From NCBI RefSeq assembly GCF_016907235.1, contig NZ_JAFBBO010000001.1, positions 2,976,001-3,040,000 on the forward strand: 64,000 nt of DNA, written 5' to 3'. Shown in pieces: positions 8,446-16,703 of this stretch. Under the pieces are notes generated by a model, which worked only from the letters and a program-made list of their open reading frames with translations, was not told where the DNA came from and did no database searches. Position 1 is the stretch's first letter. Each line of letters starts with the position of its first letter. The stretch is from Oerskovia jenensis. GTDB lineage: Bacteria > Actinomycetota > Actinomycetes > Actinomycetales > Cellulomonadaceae. The position numbers and the translations under genes are program-made.

Positions 8446-8481
8446 GTGACGCCGGGTCAGGAATTCCTGACCCGGCGTCAC
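8446..8481 (-). terminator. Rho-independent terminator of LPMO 2
   Basis: A 36-bp perfect palindrome (18-bp arms meeting at GGAATTCC), 29 bases beyond the LPMO 2 stop. On the minus strand it is followed by CACTTTTCC, giving the T-rich tail of an intrinsic terminator. It keeps LPMO 2 transcription from running into LPMO 1. Confidence 0.85.
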
Positions 8482-8509
8482 CGGTCATGCGTCACGCGTC
8501 ATGCAGTCC

Positions 8510-9385
8510 TCAGCAGGCGCCGAGGCTCTTCCAGGGGCCCCACTGCGAGGTGGCGTCGGGCTTTTCGCCCTTGGTCCACCACTTGGCCTCGAAGAGCTGG
8601 CCGTTGAGCGAGACCTTGGCGCCGCCCGTGTAGGCGACAGCCGTGTCCCACGGTCCCGCGGCGCACTGCGGCGTGCCGGTCGTGCCACCCGTCGTACCGC
8701 CCGTGGTGCCGCCGGTCGTGCCACCGGTCGTACCGCCGGTCGTACCGCCGGTCGTGCCACCGGTCGTGCCACCGGTGGTGCCACCCGTCGTGCCACCGGT
8801 GGTGCCACCCGTCGTACCGCCCGTGGTGCCACCCGTCGTACCGCCCGTGGTGCCACCCGTCGTGCCACCACCGGTGACGGTGAGGTCGACGCAGTTGTAG
8901 AAGGCCATCGGAGTGTCAGCGACGTTCCAGCGAGCGAGGACCGTGTGGTCCCCGGCAGGGAGGTTGGTCAGCGTGTGGGAGATGTCCTTCGCGGGCTGGG
9001 CGCCGCCCGAGCTGAAGGTCTGGTGGAGCTTGCCGTCGACGAAGTACTCCCACGTCGTCGTGGCGTGGTTCGCCGTGAGCTTCCACTGGAACTTCACGGA
9101 CGAGGCGACCGTGGTGCGCGGCCAGGGCTTGCTGTTGTCGTCGAGGATGGCGTAGCCGCTGCCACCGCTGCACTGCATGGAGCCCTTTGCGGCCTCGACG
9201 CTCTGCGGCTCGAACTTGATGCTGCCGCAGTCGAAGGACGTCGCGCCGGTGGCACAGTTGTCCTGACGGCTCGGCGGGGAGGTGACCCAGCCGTGCGCGG
9301 AGGCGGCGGGGGCCAGCACCACGGGGGCAACAATGGCGGTGGCGCCGAGCACGGCGGCGATCATTGCCGCACGTAGTCGTCTCAT
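8510..9385 (-). CDS. Secreted AA10 lytic polysaccharide monooxygenase with CBM5/12 (second copy)
   Basis: A 291-residue precursor highly similar to the adjacent LPMO. It has a signal peptide (1-30), brace residues His31 and His107 (KLTANHATTTWEYF), the AA10 core, a linker of about fifteen TTGG units and a C-terminal CBM5/12 (about 240-291, FEAKWWTKGEKP and QWGPWKSLGAC). The main difference is the linker, roughly twice as long as in copy 1, which would let the catalytic domain roam further from the bound module. I set the start at 9385 by homology with copy 1; an in-frame ATG at 9391 is equally possible. It is transcribed alone, with its own promoter and terminator, so the copies can be regulated separately. 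Confidence 0.94.
   Translation of the reverse strand: MRRLRAAMIAAVLGATAIVAPVVLAPAASAHGWVTSPPSRQDNCATGATSFDCGSIKFEPQSVEAAKGSMQCSGGSGYAILDDNSKPWPRTTVASSVKFQWKLTANHATTTWEYFVDGKLHQTFSSGGAQPAKDISHTLTNLPAGDHTVLARWNVADTPMAFYNCVDLTVTGGGTTGGTTGGTTGGTTGGTTGGTTGGTTGGTTGGTTGGTTGGTTGGTTGGTTGGTTGGTTGGTTGTPQCAAGPWDTAVAYTGGAKVSLNGQLFEAKWWTKGEKPDATSQWGPWKSLGAC
8680..8871. repeat. 12-bp coding minisatellite, LPMO 2 linker
   Basis: About fifteen tandem 12-bp units alternating mainly between two variants (ending in GTCGTACCGCCC-like or GTGGTGCCACCC-like sequence). They encode Thr-Thr-Gly-Gly on the minus strand. The mosaic of variants suggests repeated local duplication. Boundaries are approximate. Confidence 0.88.
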
Positions 9386-9456
9386 CTGCATCTCGCTTTC
9401 GTTGTGGTGGACGGCGAGACGCAGGGCCTCGGGTCCACCTCGACCAGAACGCTGCG

Positions 9457-9486
9457 ACGCTAAGCCAGAGGTCGTTGAGTCTTCAA
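9457..9486 (-). promoter_or_regulatory. Candidate promoter of LPMO 2
   Basis: On the minus strand TTGAAG and TAGCGT are separated by 18 bases. The TAGCGTCG octamer is shared with the LPMO 1 promoter, at a similar distance from the start codon. Confidence 0.5.
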
Positions 9487-9742
9487 ACAGCGGCGCGGCA
9501 TAAGGGTAAACACGTAGGCGCCCGACGAGGCCCGGGGAAATGGCGTCCTGGCGCGCCTGGTGAGCGACGCCGTCGGGCAGATGAGAAGCAGGTGAGAGAG
9601 AGGTCACCTCGAATCGTGTGGAGAACCCCTATGTGGACAGATCGCCCCATAACATACAGCCCGACCTCGGCGCTCGTCCGCCGCTCGTCGGGGTTGACCG
9701 GGCCCCGTGCCCCCTGTCGGGAAGATCGCGGTACCCGCACCG

Positions 9743-9778
9743 GGGACGAAAGTCCCACCGTGCAGGGACCGTCGTCCG
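9743..9778 (+). promoter_or_regulatory. Two DevR/DosR-like boxes before the flavodoxin gene
   Basis: Box 1 at 9743-9756 reads GGGACGAAAGTCCC, a perfect 5-bp dyad with a 4-base A-rich centre. Box 2 at 9765-9778 reads GGGACCGTCGTCCG. Both fit the mycobacterial dormancy-regulator pattern GGGACTWWWGTCCC with few deviations. Their centres are 22 bp apart, two helical turns, as in known tandem DevR sites. The pair ends 36 bases before the start codon. Confidence 0.5.
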
Positions 9779-9814
9779 TGGTTCTCGAGAGCCGTTCTCG
9801 GGGAGGCTGGGAGC

Positions 9815-10381
9815 ATGTCGAACCACGAAACGAACCTGACTGCTGCCGTCGTCTTCGAGTCGATGTTCGGGAACTGTGAGAAGGTCGCCCGGCAGATCGC
9901 GGCCGGCATGGCGACCGGTGTGCCGGTGAAGGTCGTGGACGTCGCGGACGCGCTCGCGGACCCGTCGATCCTGGACGACGTCGCGCTCGTGGTCGCCGGT
10001 GGTCCCACGCACTCCATGTCGATGAGCCGCCCCGGCACCCGGGCCGAGGCCGTCCAGCGTTCGGGCGGGACGGTGCCAGCGCGCAACGTCGGCCTGCGCG
10101 AGTGGTGCGTCGCGCTCCAGGACCGCTCGGACGAGCACGGCCCCCGGTGGGTCACGACGTTCGACACCCGCACCGCGCTCGGTCGGGCCATCCCATCGTC
10201 CGCCTCCCGTGCTGCCGCGCGCATCATCACGCGCAAGGGCTACGAGATGCTCGTGCCGCTCCGGTCGTTCCTCGTCGAGGACGCGGCCGGCCCCCTGGTC
10301 GACGGCCACCTCGAGGAGGCGTACGTCTGGGGCGAGAAGATCGCTGCGGCGTTGCGCGCACAGGTTCCGGTCGCCGTCTGA
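9815..10381 (+). CDS. Flavodoxin-family protein
   Basis: A 188-residue flavodoxin-like FMN protein. The N-terminal strand and phosphate-binding loop read AAVVFESMFGNCEKVARQIAAG (shown in part; residues about 9-30), where S-M-F-G-N occupies the place of the classical T/S-x-T-G-x-T loop. A second loop, VAGGPTHSMSMSRPGTR (about 64-80), would contact the flavin ring. The protein could act as an electron carrier or a stress-linked flavoprotein; no partner is visible next to it. The start at 9815 has GGAGG at 8-base spacing. Tandem DevR-like boxes upstream suggest induction by hypoxia, nitric oxide or redox stress, which is inference. Confidence 0.85.
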   Translation: MSNHETNLTAAVVFESMFGNCEKVARQIAAGMATGVPVKVVDVADALADPSILDDVALVVAGGPTHSMSMSRPGTRAEAVQRSGGTVPARNVGLREWCVALQDRSDEHGPRWVTTFDTRTALGRAIPSSASRAAARIITRKGYEMLVPLRSFLVEDAAGPLVDGHLEEAYVWGEKIAAALRAQVPVAV

Positions 10382-10596
10382 GACGGTGTGCGGACGATCA
10401 GCCGCAGCCGAGCACGGACGGGGAAGACGGGCTCGGTCGCGGGGGATCTGCCGTCGTCGGTCGATGCCGCGTTCCCGCGTCGGGGGCGCGGCATCGTCGT
10501 GTCCGCAGTCCTCGCAGTCCCCGTGGCGTCCGCACTGCCCGCGGCGTCCGCGTCGGCGAGGATGGTTCCCTGGAACCGGACAGAGGAGACGACGCG

Positions 10597-10938
10597 ATGA
10601 CGAAGTACCTGATCTCGTTCCCGAGCGGCGCCATGGACGTCTCGGCGGAGGACCTGCCGGCCGTCTCGGAGGCGTCCCACGCGGTCGTGGAGGAGGCCAG
10701 GCGAGCGGGCGTCTGGGTGTTCGGCGGCGGGATCGACGAGAGCGTCCCGCCCGTCCTGGTCGACGGGGACGGCACCGTGACCGAGGGCACCTACCCGCAG
10801 ACGAGGCAGATCGAGGGCGGCTACACGGTTCTCGAGGTGCCCTCGCGCGAGGAGGCGCTCGAGTGGGCCGCGAAGATCGCGGTCGCCTGCCGGTGCGCGC
10901 AGGAGGTGCGGGAGTTCCAGTTCGACCCCGCCAGCTGA
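10597..10938 (+). CDS. YCII/DGPF-domain protein
   Basis: A 113-residue cytosolic protein of the YCII-related ferredoxin-like fold. It begins MTKYLISFPSG and has VVEEARRAGVWVFGGGID, the strand QIEGGYTVLEVPSREEALEWAAKIA and a terminal CAQEVREFQF. Related proteins often sit beside ECF sigma factors of the SigJ/ECF41 type, but none is adjacent here. Function is unknown. The ATG at 10597 follows GAGGAG at good spacing, which rules out the longer upstream frame. Confidence 0.85.
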   Translation: MTKYLISFPSGAMDVSAEDLPAVSEASHAVVEEARRAGVWVFGGGIDESVPPVLVDGDGTVTEGTYPQTRQIEGGYTVLEVPSREEALEWAAKIAVACRCAQEVREFQFDPAS

Positions 10939-10943
10939 CGGGT

Positions 10944-11002
10944 CTGCCGGCTGACGAACCCGCCGGCCGGCGGGCCTGCCGGCTGACGAACCAGCCGGCC
11001 GG
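10944..11002. repeat. Direct repeat of a GCCGGC-dyad, probable terminator
   Basis: Two 27-bp copies (10944-10970 and 10976-11002) differ by one base. Each contains GCCGGC on both sides of CTGACGAACC, so each can fold, and the two can also pair with each other. It starts six bases after the YCII stop and faces the end of the GntR gene, so it may terminate both. Confidence 0.55.
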
Positions 11003-11053
11003 CTCGACGCCACCCGCACGCGCGATGCGCCCGCCGTCAGGGCCGCCGCCGAG

Positions 11054-11461
11054 TCAGTGCTGCGCGGGCGTGCGGGGCGCGTCGACCGGCTGCTGCAGGA
11101 GGCCCGTGACGACGTCGAGGATCGCGGAGTCGTCCAGCCCGAGCTCGCGACCGCGGGCGACCATCTGGGTCGCGAGGTCGGCGAACGATCGCTGGTCCGC
11201 GACCGACGACCGCCGGTGCGCAGGGGTCGCGACGACCGTCCCGGTCCGTGGGCGCGACGAGACGGCGCCCGCTGCCTCGAGCTCCCGGTAGGCACGTTGG
11301 ACCGTGCCGACCGCGACCCCCAGGTCCCGGGCGAGGTTGCGTGACGAGGGCAGCCGGTCTCCCGGGTTCAGCGTCCCCAACGACACGAGCGCCGCGACCT
11401 GGGTCCTGATCTGCTCGTAGACGGGGACGGGGGAGTCCAGGTCGACCATGAGGGTCTTCAT
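11054..11461 (-). CDS. GntR-family regulator, YtrA-like
   Basis: A 135-residue transcription factor. The winged helix-turn-helix spans about residues 10-75 (DSPVPVYEQIRTQVA, LPSSRNLARDLGVAVGTVQRAYRELEA). A short C-terminal helical tail follows (about 85-135) in place of a large effector domain, which is typical of the YtrA subgroup. The start at 11461 overlaps the stop of the upstream membrane-protein gene (ATGA), indicating translational coupling; a second ATG four codons later is possible. YtrA-type regulators generally repress their own operon, and a good operator lies in front of the first gene of this pair (12413-12440). Confidence 0.9.
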   Translation of the reverse strand: MKTLMVDLDSPVPVYEQIRTQVAALVSLGTLNPGDRLPSSRNLARDLGVAVGTVQRAYRELEAAGAVSSRPRTGTVVATPAHRRSSVADQRSFADLATQMVARGRELGLDDSAILDVVTGLLQQPVDAPRTPAQH

Positions 11462-12393
11462 GCCTGGGGCTCGGGCACCACGGTCGTCCCGGGCGTCGTC
11501 CCGGTCGCGGCGGGGGTGCCGGGCAGGGCGGGAAGGGCTTGTCGGGCGAGCACCGAGAGTCCGACGACGACCGAGGTGATGCCGATCGCGGACCCGACGG
11601 CGAACGCCAGGACGGCGGCTCCCGTCCGGTCGGCCCCGAACAGGGCGAGGGCTGCGGTGAGCAGGACCGCGGCCGATCCCAGGCCCATGAGGAGCTGTGT
11701 GCCGGCCAGGACGTGGGCTGCGCTGAGCCGTCGCAGGGAGTCGTCCTCGTGGGCCGTGGCGCCGTTCACGACGCCGCGCCGGGCGACGAGACGCAGCACG
11801 CCGAGGACCCCGAGGGTGATGACGCCCAGCATGCCGAGCAGCGGCCCGGCGTAGGGCCAGCCCGGGTAGGGGCCGGACTCGCCGGTGATCCATCCGTCGA
11901 CCGTGACGAGGAGCGGCGCGTCGACCGTACCTCCGCCCTCGCCCGCCGTGACCCCGAAGACCACGAGGGCCACGGCCGTGAGCGCCGCCGTCGCGAGGAA
12001 GAGGGGCAGCCGCCACTCGCCGAGGCCGCGGACGGTCCGTCGGGCGAGCGGGGCCGTGCGGACCGCCCCCTGGGGACGGGGCCAGGCCAGCTCGCCGATC
12101 GCGCGGACGACGAGGACCATGACGACGGCGATGAAGGGGGAGAGGGCGACGAGCAGGCCGGGGGTGGTCGTGACACCGGTGAGGCCCGGGAGCGCCGCGG
12201 GGGAGACCACGTAGGCGATCAGGGACAGGGCGACGACGGCGGCGACGACGGACGTGGTCCGTTCGTGCCGGAGCGCGGCGTCGAGCACGGGGCGCCGGGG
12301 ATGGCGCCGGGACCGGACAGTGTTGGCCGCCGTCAGGACCGCAGCGGCGAGGGCGCCGAGCGCGGCGAGGGCGACGAGCGACAAGCCGGTCAT
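11458..12393 (-). CDS. Integral membrane protein partnered with the GntR regulator
   Basis: A 311-residue protein with about seven hydrophobic segments, for example 1-22, 50-73, 80-102, 128-150, 180-202, 225-250 and 260-285. A short extracytoplasmic-looking stretch around 150-180 is rich in Gly, Pro and Trp. I recognise no catalytic motif. The layout resembles the DUF1648-type membrane proteins that often sit with YtrA-like regulators, but that assignment is tentative. It is the first gene of a two-gene leftward operon with GntR. GAAGGAG precedes the ATG at 12393, and the operator is 20 bases before it. Confidence 0.75.
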   Translation of the reverse strand: MTGLSLVALAALGALAAAVLTAANTVRSRRHPRRPVLDAALRHERTTSVVAAVVALSLIAYVVSPAALPGLTGVTTTPGLLVALSPFIAVVMVLVVRAIGELAWPRPQGAVRTAPLARRTVRGLGEWRLPLFLATAALTAVALVVFGVTAGEGGGTVDAPLLVTVDGWITGESGPYPGWPYAGPLLGMLGVITLGVLGVLRLVARRGVVNGATAHEDDSLRRLSAAHVLAGTQLLMGLGSAAVLLTAALALFGADRTGAAVLAFAVGSAIGITSVVVGLSVLARQALPALPGTPAATGTTPGTTVVPEPQA

Positions 12394-12412
12394 GCGTGCT
12401 CCTTCGAATGAG

Positions 12413-12440
12413 TCAATGAGTCAGAGTATTGACTCATTGA
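12413..12440 (-). promoter_or_regulatory. GntR operator at the operon promoter
   Basis: Perfect 11-bp arms TCAATGAGTCA and TGACTCATTGA flank a 6-base centre. An extra AATGAGTCA half-site directly abuts at 12407-12415. On the minus strand the centre supplies TACTCT, a possible -10 box, so a bound repressor would cover the promoter. The low-GC character of this stretch stands out from its surroundings. Confidence 0.8.
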
Positions 12441-12564
12441 CCCCGGCCTGTCCACCCGGTGCCTCCGGACGTGGACCGCGGGGACTACCAGCGACGGGTG
12501 ATGCGGCGCCGCCCGTGCGCCGAGGACCGTGGGAGGACCAGCCCGACGGCCACAGGAGAGCACC

Positions 12565-13410
12565 ATGAGCGACACCGCCCCGCCGACCGCCCCCGACACC
12601 GTGGTCCTCGTCCACGGTCTGTGGATGACGCCGCGCTCCTGGGAGCACTGGGTCCCGTACTACGAGGCCAAGGGCCTGCGCGTGCTCACGCCCGGCTACC
12701 CGGGCTTCGAGATCGAGGTCGAGGCGCTGCGCGAGAACCCCGACGTGATCGCGCGGCTCACGGTCCCGGAGACCGTCGACCACCTCGCGGGCGTCATCGA
12801 GGGCCTCGACCGGCCGCCGATCATCATGGGTCACTCGTTCGGCGGCACCCTGACCCAGCTCCTGCTGGCTCGCGGCCTGGGGGCGTCGGCGGTCGCGATC
12901 AACGGGGCCCCGACCGAGGGAGTGCGGGTCAACCCGCCCTCGCAGATCAAGTCGCTCTTCCCGATCCTCAACAACCCCGCCAAGGCGCACCGGGCCGCCG
13001 GGTTCACGCCCGAGCAGTTCCACTACGCGTTCACCAACACGCTCTCGGCCGAGGAGTCGCTCGAGGTGTACGAGCGGTACCACGTCCCCGCGCCCGGGAG
13101 CTGGGTGTGGGCCTACGGGCTCATCGCCAACTACAAGCCGGGCAAGCAGGAGACGTGGGTCGACTACGACGCCGACCGGGCCCCGCTCCTGTTCGTCACG
13201 GGCAGCGAGGACCACATCATGCCGCCCTCCGTGAACCGGTCGAACGCGCACAAGTACCACCGGTCGCCCGCCCTGACCGAGGTCCTCGACCTCGAGGGAC
13301 GGTCGCACTGGACGTGCGCCGAGCCGGGCTGGGAGGCCGTGGCCGACGCCGCGCTCGACTGGGCTCTCGCCCACGCCCGGGCGCCCCAGGGAGCGGGAGA
13401 GCCTGCCTGA
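12565..13410 (+). CDS. Alpha/beta-hydrolase fold protein
   Basis: A 281-residue cytosolic hydrolase. The oxyanion loop is VVLVHGLWMTPRSW (about 13-26). The nucleophile elbow GHSFGG places Ser91 as nucleophile. The acid is probably the Asp in LFVTGSEDHIMPP and the base the His in GRSHWTC. The central lid region (about 125-215) is helical. It falls in the large group related to haloperoxidase-like and lactone or ester hydrolases; no substrate can be named. The start at 12565 has AGGAGAG upstream. It stands alone between the GntR operon promoter and the convergent LuxR gene. Confidence 0.88.
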   Translation: MSDTAPPTAPDTVVLVHGLWMTPRSWEHWVPYYEAKGLRVLTPGYPGFEIEVEALRENPDVIARLTVPETVDHLAGVIEGLDRPPIIMGHSFGGTLTQLLLARGLGASAVAINGAPTEGVRVNPPSQIKSLFPILNNPAKAHRAAGFTPEQFHYAFTNTLSAEESLEVYERYHVPAPGSWVWAYGLIANYKPGKQETWVDYDADRAPLLFVTGSEDHIMPPSVNRSNAHKYHRSPALTEVLDLEGRSHWTCAEPGWEAVADAALDWALAHARAPQGAGEPA

Positions 13411-13455
13411 GCCCGGTCGCCCGGTCGCCCGCCCGGAGCGGGCGACGACGCCCGC

Positions 13456-16347
13456 CTATCGCGGGACGGACGCTCCGCCGTCGGGCGTGCGCAGGGCGTG
13501 CGCGAGCTGACGACGGGACGTGACCCCGAGCTTCCGGAACGCCTTGCGCAGGTGGTAGTGGACGGTGTGGGTGCTGATGAACAGGCTCGCGGCGATCTCC
13601 GCGTTCGTCGCGCCCGTGACCGCGAGCTCGACCACGGTCTGCTCCTGCGCGGTCAGCCCCGTCGTCGGGCGGTCGCGCGGTGCGGGCGCTCGACCGGTCA
13701 CGGCGCTCAGCTCGCGCCGGGCGCGCGCCGCGAAGGGGTCGGCCCCCATGCGCTCGAAGAGGTCGAGCGCGGTCGCGAGCGCGGCGGCGGCCTCGCGGCG
13801 CCGCCGCCTGCGGCGCAGCCACTCGCCGTGCAGGAGGTGCGTCCGGGCGAGGTCGGCGACGGACCGGGTCCGTGACAGGTGCTCGACGGCGTCGCGGAAG
13901 TGGGCGTCCACCTCGCCGTCGGGCGCGAGCAGGGCCCGCGAGCGGGACAGCACGCCCAGGCCCCAGGGTGCCCCGCTCGCGAGCGTGACGTCGGCGAGCC
14001 GGTCGAGCGCGGAGCGGGCGACGTCGTGGTGGCCGCTGCGGACCGCCGACTCCACGAGGTCCGGCAGGACGCGCGTCCCGACCTGCATGAACCCCTCGCG
14101 CGCGACGACGGACACCCCCTCGAAGGCGGCGGCGTGGTCGCCCGCCGCGAGATCGAGCAGCGCCCGCGCCGTCCGGGCCAGGCTCACGGCCCCGCCGATG
14201 CCGAGGTGGGCGGCGGCACGTTCGGCCCCGTCGATCCGTTCGCGCAGCGCGAGCGAGTCCGGACCGTGCCAGGCGAGCAGCTCGACGTTGGCGAATACCC
14301 GCGCCTGCTCGGGGCTCAGGCCCACGGCCTCACGAAGCTCGTGGACCTCGGCCAGCAGGAGGTCCGCCGAGTCGAGCTGCCCCATGACGGTCTCGCACAG
14401 CGACAGCACCCACAGCACCGAGTCGAGGGTCGGGAGGGCGCCCGCGGCGCGCGCCTGCGCGGCGGCCTGCCGCAGGAGCGCGTCCCGCGCCGCGTCGTCC
14501 CACAGCGCGGTCGTCGCGGCGACGGCCAGGAGGCCGTGCCGTCGGAACGTCTCCGACGACGTCGCGCTGGGCGTGCGCATCGCGTCGACCGCGGCCCGGA
14601 GCGCCGGGACGCACCGCGCGTCGGGCGTGGTCGCGAGGGCGGACAACGCGCTCAGGAGCGTCGGGGCGAGGTCGTCGGGCCGGTCGCCGGTCACGGGGGC
14701 ACCGACGACCTCGTCGGCCGTGCCGACGCCGAACCTGACGCCGAACCCGGTGCCGGTGCCTGCGGGCCCGGGCGTGCCGAGGGCGGCCGCCTCGCGGGAG
14801 AGCTCCGCCAGGACCCCGTCTCCCGCGGCCGATTCCGCGGCGAGGATCTCGCCGAACGCCGCGAGCAGCGCGTCCCGTGCCGCCGCCGGGTCGGTCGCCC
14901 GCAGGGCGTGCGCGGCGCGCAGGAAGAGTCCGGGGCTCTCGGCGGCAGCACGCGGCGCGCCCGCGTACTTGCGGGCCACCGCCCGCGCCATGAGTCCCCG
15001 CGCGAGGACGTCGGGCGCGAGCGTCGCGTCGTCGACCCCTTCCAGCAGGGCCAGGGCCCGGACGGGCGAACCGGCGAGGGACGCGGCCTCCGCGGCCGAG
15101 ACCGCCCGCTCGTCCCGCCGAGGACCTGGCGCGGTGAGCTCGACGGCCCGCGCCAGGAAGGCCGCACGGGCCGCGTAGCCGCCGCGGGCGTGCGCGCGCA
15201 CCGCGCCCGCCTCGAGCGCGACGGCAGCCGCCTCGTCCGGGCCGGTCGTGGCCGCCGACAGGTGCCACGCACGCAGGTCGACGTCCGCCGCACGGTCGGT
15301 CACGGCGGCGAGCGCCGCGTGGGCCGCCCGGCGCTCGCTGCCGGTCGCCCCGCGGTAGACGGCCGACCGGACGAGGGGGTGGCGGAACGCGACCTGGCCG
15401 TCGACCGAGACGAGACGGTCCTGCTCGGGCGGGGCGGACGCGTCGTCGGGCAGCCCCGAGGTCGCCGCCGCGGCCGCGACGTAGGCGACGTCGCCCGTAG
15501 GCTCGGCCGCGGCGAGCAGGAGCCAGCGGCGGGTCGCGGGCCCGTAGGCCCCGGTGAGGCGCTGGTAGTGCTCCTCCAGGTGGCTGCCGACGGGCAGCGG
15601 CGCACCGAGCACCGCGCGCCCTGCGAGCTGGGCTGCGCTCAGCTCGTCGCTCAGGTCGAGCAGCGCGAGCGGGTTGCCGCCGGTCGCCGTGACGATCGAG
15701 TCCGCCACCTGCGGGTCGAGGGCGGTCCCCACGCGTCCGCGCAGCAGCGCGAGCGCCTCGTCGCGCGCGAGCCCGGCGAGGTCCACGGCGGGCAGGTCGG
15801 CGAGGGTGGCCTCGCCCGGGGTCCCGGGCCGTACGGCCAGGACGAGAGCGACCTGCTCGGCGTGCAGTCGGCGACCGACGAACGCGAGGACGTCGAGCGA
15901 CTCCCGGTCGAGCCACTGGGCGTCGTCGACGAGGACCAGGGTGGGGGCGTCGTCGGACAGGTCGGCGAGGAGCGAGAGCACGGCGAGGCTCACGAGGTAG
16001 CGGTCCGGTGCCGGGCCCGACGACGTCCCGAGCGCCACGCGCAGCGCCTCCGCCTGGGGAGCGGGCAGGGTCGCGATCCGCGCCGCCCGGGGGAGCAGGG
16101 CGCGCTGGATCGCGGCGAACGGGAGGTCCGCCTCGGTCTCGGTGCCGACCAGGCGCAGGACCGTGAAGCCGTGGGCCGACGCCGCCGTGCGTCCCAGCAG
16201 CGTGCTCTTGCCCGTCCCGGGCTCGCCCCGCAGCACCAGGACACGGCTCTCCCCGCGGCGAGCGTCCGCCAGGGTGGCCGCGAGGAGGCGCTGCTCGCGC
16301 TCGCGGCCGACCAGCACGTGAGGAGAGGCGGACATGGCACCACGCAT
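13456..16347 (-). CDS. Large LuxR-family ATP-binding regulator (LAL type)
   Basis: A 963-residue transcription regulator of the MalT/LAL class. The N-terminal AAA/STAND ATPase has Walker A GEPGTGKST (41-49) and Walker B TLVLVDDAQWLD (about 135-146). A long helical repeat region of TPR type covers about 330-880. The C-terminal LuxR helix-turn-helix (last 65 residues) reads LTAQEQTVVELAVTGATNAE and HTVHYHLRKAFRKLGVTSRR. Members sense a ligand or nucleotide state and switch on target genes; targets here are unknown. I prefer the ATG at 16347 (GAGG at 8-base spacing), with 16335 as alternative. The last codons and stop are built from a 26-bp sequence found again in the terminator at 1224-1249. 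Confidence 0.92.
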   Translation of the reverse strand: MRGAMSASPHVLVGREREQRLLAATLADARRGESRVLVLRGEPGTGKSTLLGRTAASAHGFTVLRLVGTETEADLPFAAIQRALLPRAARIATLPAPQAEALRVALGTSSGPAPDRYLVSLAVLSLLADLSDDAPTLVLVDDAQWLDRESLDVLAFVGRRLHAEQVALVLAVRPGTPGEATLADLPAVDLAGLARDEALALLRGRVGTALDPQVADSIVTATGGNPLALLDLSDELSAAQLAGRAVLGAPLPVGSHLEEHYQRLTGAYGPATRRWLLLAAAEPTGDVAYVAAAAATSGLPDDASAPPEQDRLVSVDGQVAFRHPLVRSAVYRGATGSERRAAHAALAAVTDRAADVDLRAWHLSAATTGPDEAAAVALEAGAVRAHARGGYAARAAFLARAVELTAPGPRRDERAVSAAEAASLAGSPVRALALLEGVDDATLAPDVLARGLMARAVARKYAGAPRAAAESPGLFLRAAHALRATDPAAARDALLAAFGEILAAESAAGDGVLAELSREAAALGTPGPAGTGTGFGVRFGVGTADEVVGAPVTGDRPDDLAPTLLSALSALATTPDARCVPALRAAVDAMRTPSATSSETFRRHGLLAVAATTALWDDAARDALLRQAAAQARAAGALPTLDSVLWVLSLCETVMGQLDSADLLLAEVHELREAVGLSPEQARVFANVELLAWHGPDSLALRERIDGAERAAAHLGIGGAVSLARTARALLDLAAGDHAAAFEGVSVVAREGFMQVGTRVLPDLVESAVRSGHHDVARSALDRLADVTLASGAPWGLGVLSRSRALLAPDGEVDAHFRDAVEHLSRTRSVADLARTHLLHGEWLRRRRRRREAAAALATALDLFERMGADPFAARARRELSAVTGRAPAPRDRPTTGLTAQEQTVVELAVTGATNAEIAASLFISTHTVHYHLRKAFRKLGVTSRRQLAHALRTPDGGASVPR

Positions 16348-16703
16348 CCCTCGAGCCTCACCGGAAGGGCTCGGTCCACGGCACGGCAGGGTCGGCGACC
16401 CTCAGCGGGACACTATCGGGTGGAGCGGGTCACGTCATCGGGAAGGGCCGGGTCACCGGGAGGCGGGCGGAGGTCGGGCCCGTCGGCCCAGCGCGAGAGA
16501 GGCGACCTGGCTCACCGGGGGCCCGTGCCGAGCGGCCGCGAGGCCCCGCGCGCGGCCCTTCCTCCCCGTGTCGGCCGGGCCAGTGGATGAAAAGGACGAT
16601 CCATCGACCGGTTGCCGTCACACGGGCCCTCCCAGCGTGTCTTTCCCGGGTGATCGGCCCCGCGGGCCGTTCACCGGGCCGTCGAGAGGAAGGAGGCCGG
16701 CGA
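16348..16703. other. Divergent intergenic region with a leader hairpin
   Basis: These 356 bases separate the LuxR gene from the repeat-protein gene. A near-perfect hairpin at about 16644-16677 (CCCGGGTGATCGGCC pairing with GGCCGTTCACCGGG, with one bulge and one mismatch) ends about ten bases before the ribosome site of the rightward gene and could control its expression. No gene seen. Confidence 0.45.

Larger units (their letters stand above)
9386..9814. other. Divergent intergenic region LPMO 2 / flavodoxin
   Basis: These 429 bases hold the LPMO 2 promoter near its left end and two DevR-like boxes near its right end. A CACGTAGG motif at 9511-9518 also occurs at 8390-8397 upstream of LPMO 1. 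A copy of CGCCGTCGGGC lies at 9568-9578. No gene is seen. Confidence 0.5.

Noticed and set aside
8680-8871. Tandem repeats as a possible CRISPR array
   Set aside because: Units are 12 bp with no spacers and encode a Thr/Gly linker in frame within a secreted enzyme.
9739-9814. FMN riboswitch in the flavodoxin leader
   Set aside because: The stem is a short GGGAC/GTCCC dyad with a 4-base centre repeated 22 bp later. The multi-helix FMN aptamer conserved blocks are not visible; a protein-binding site fits better.
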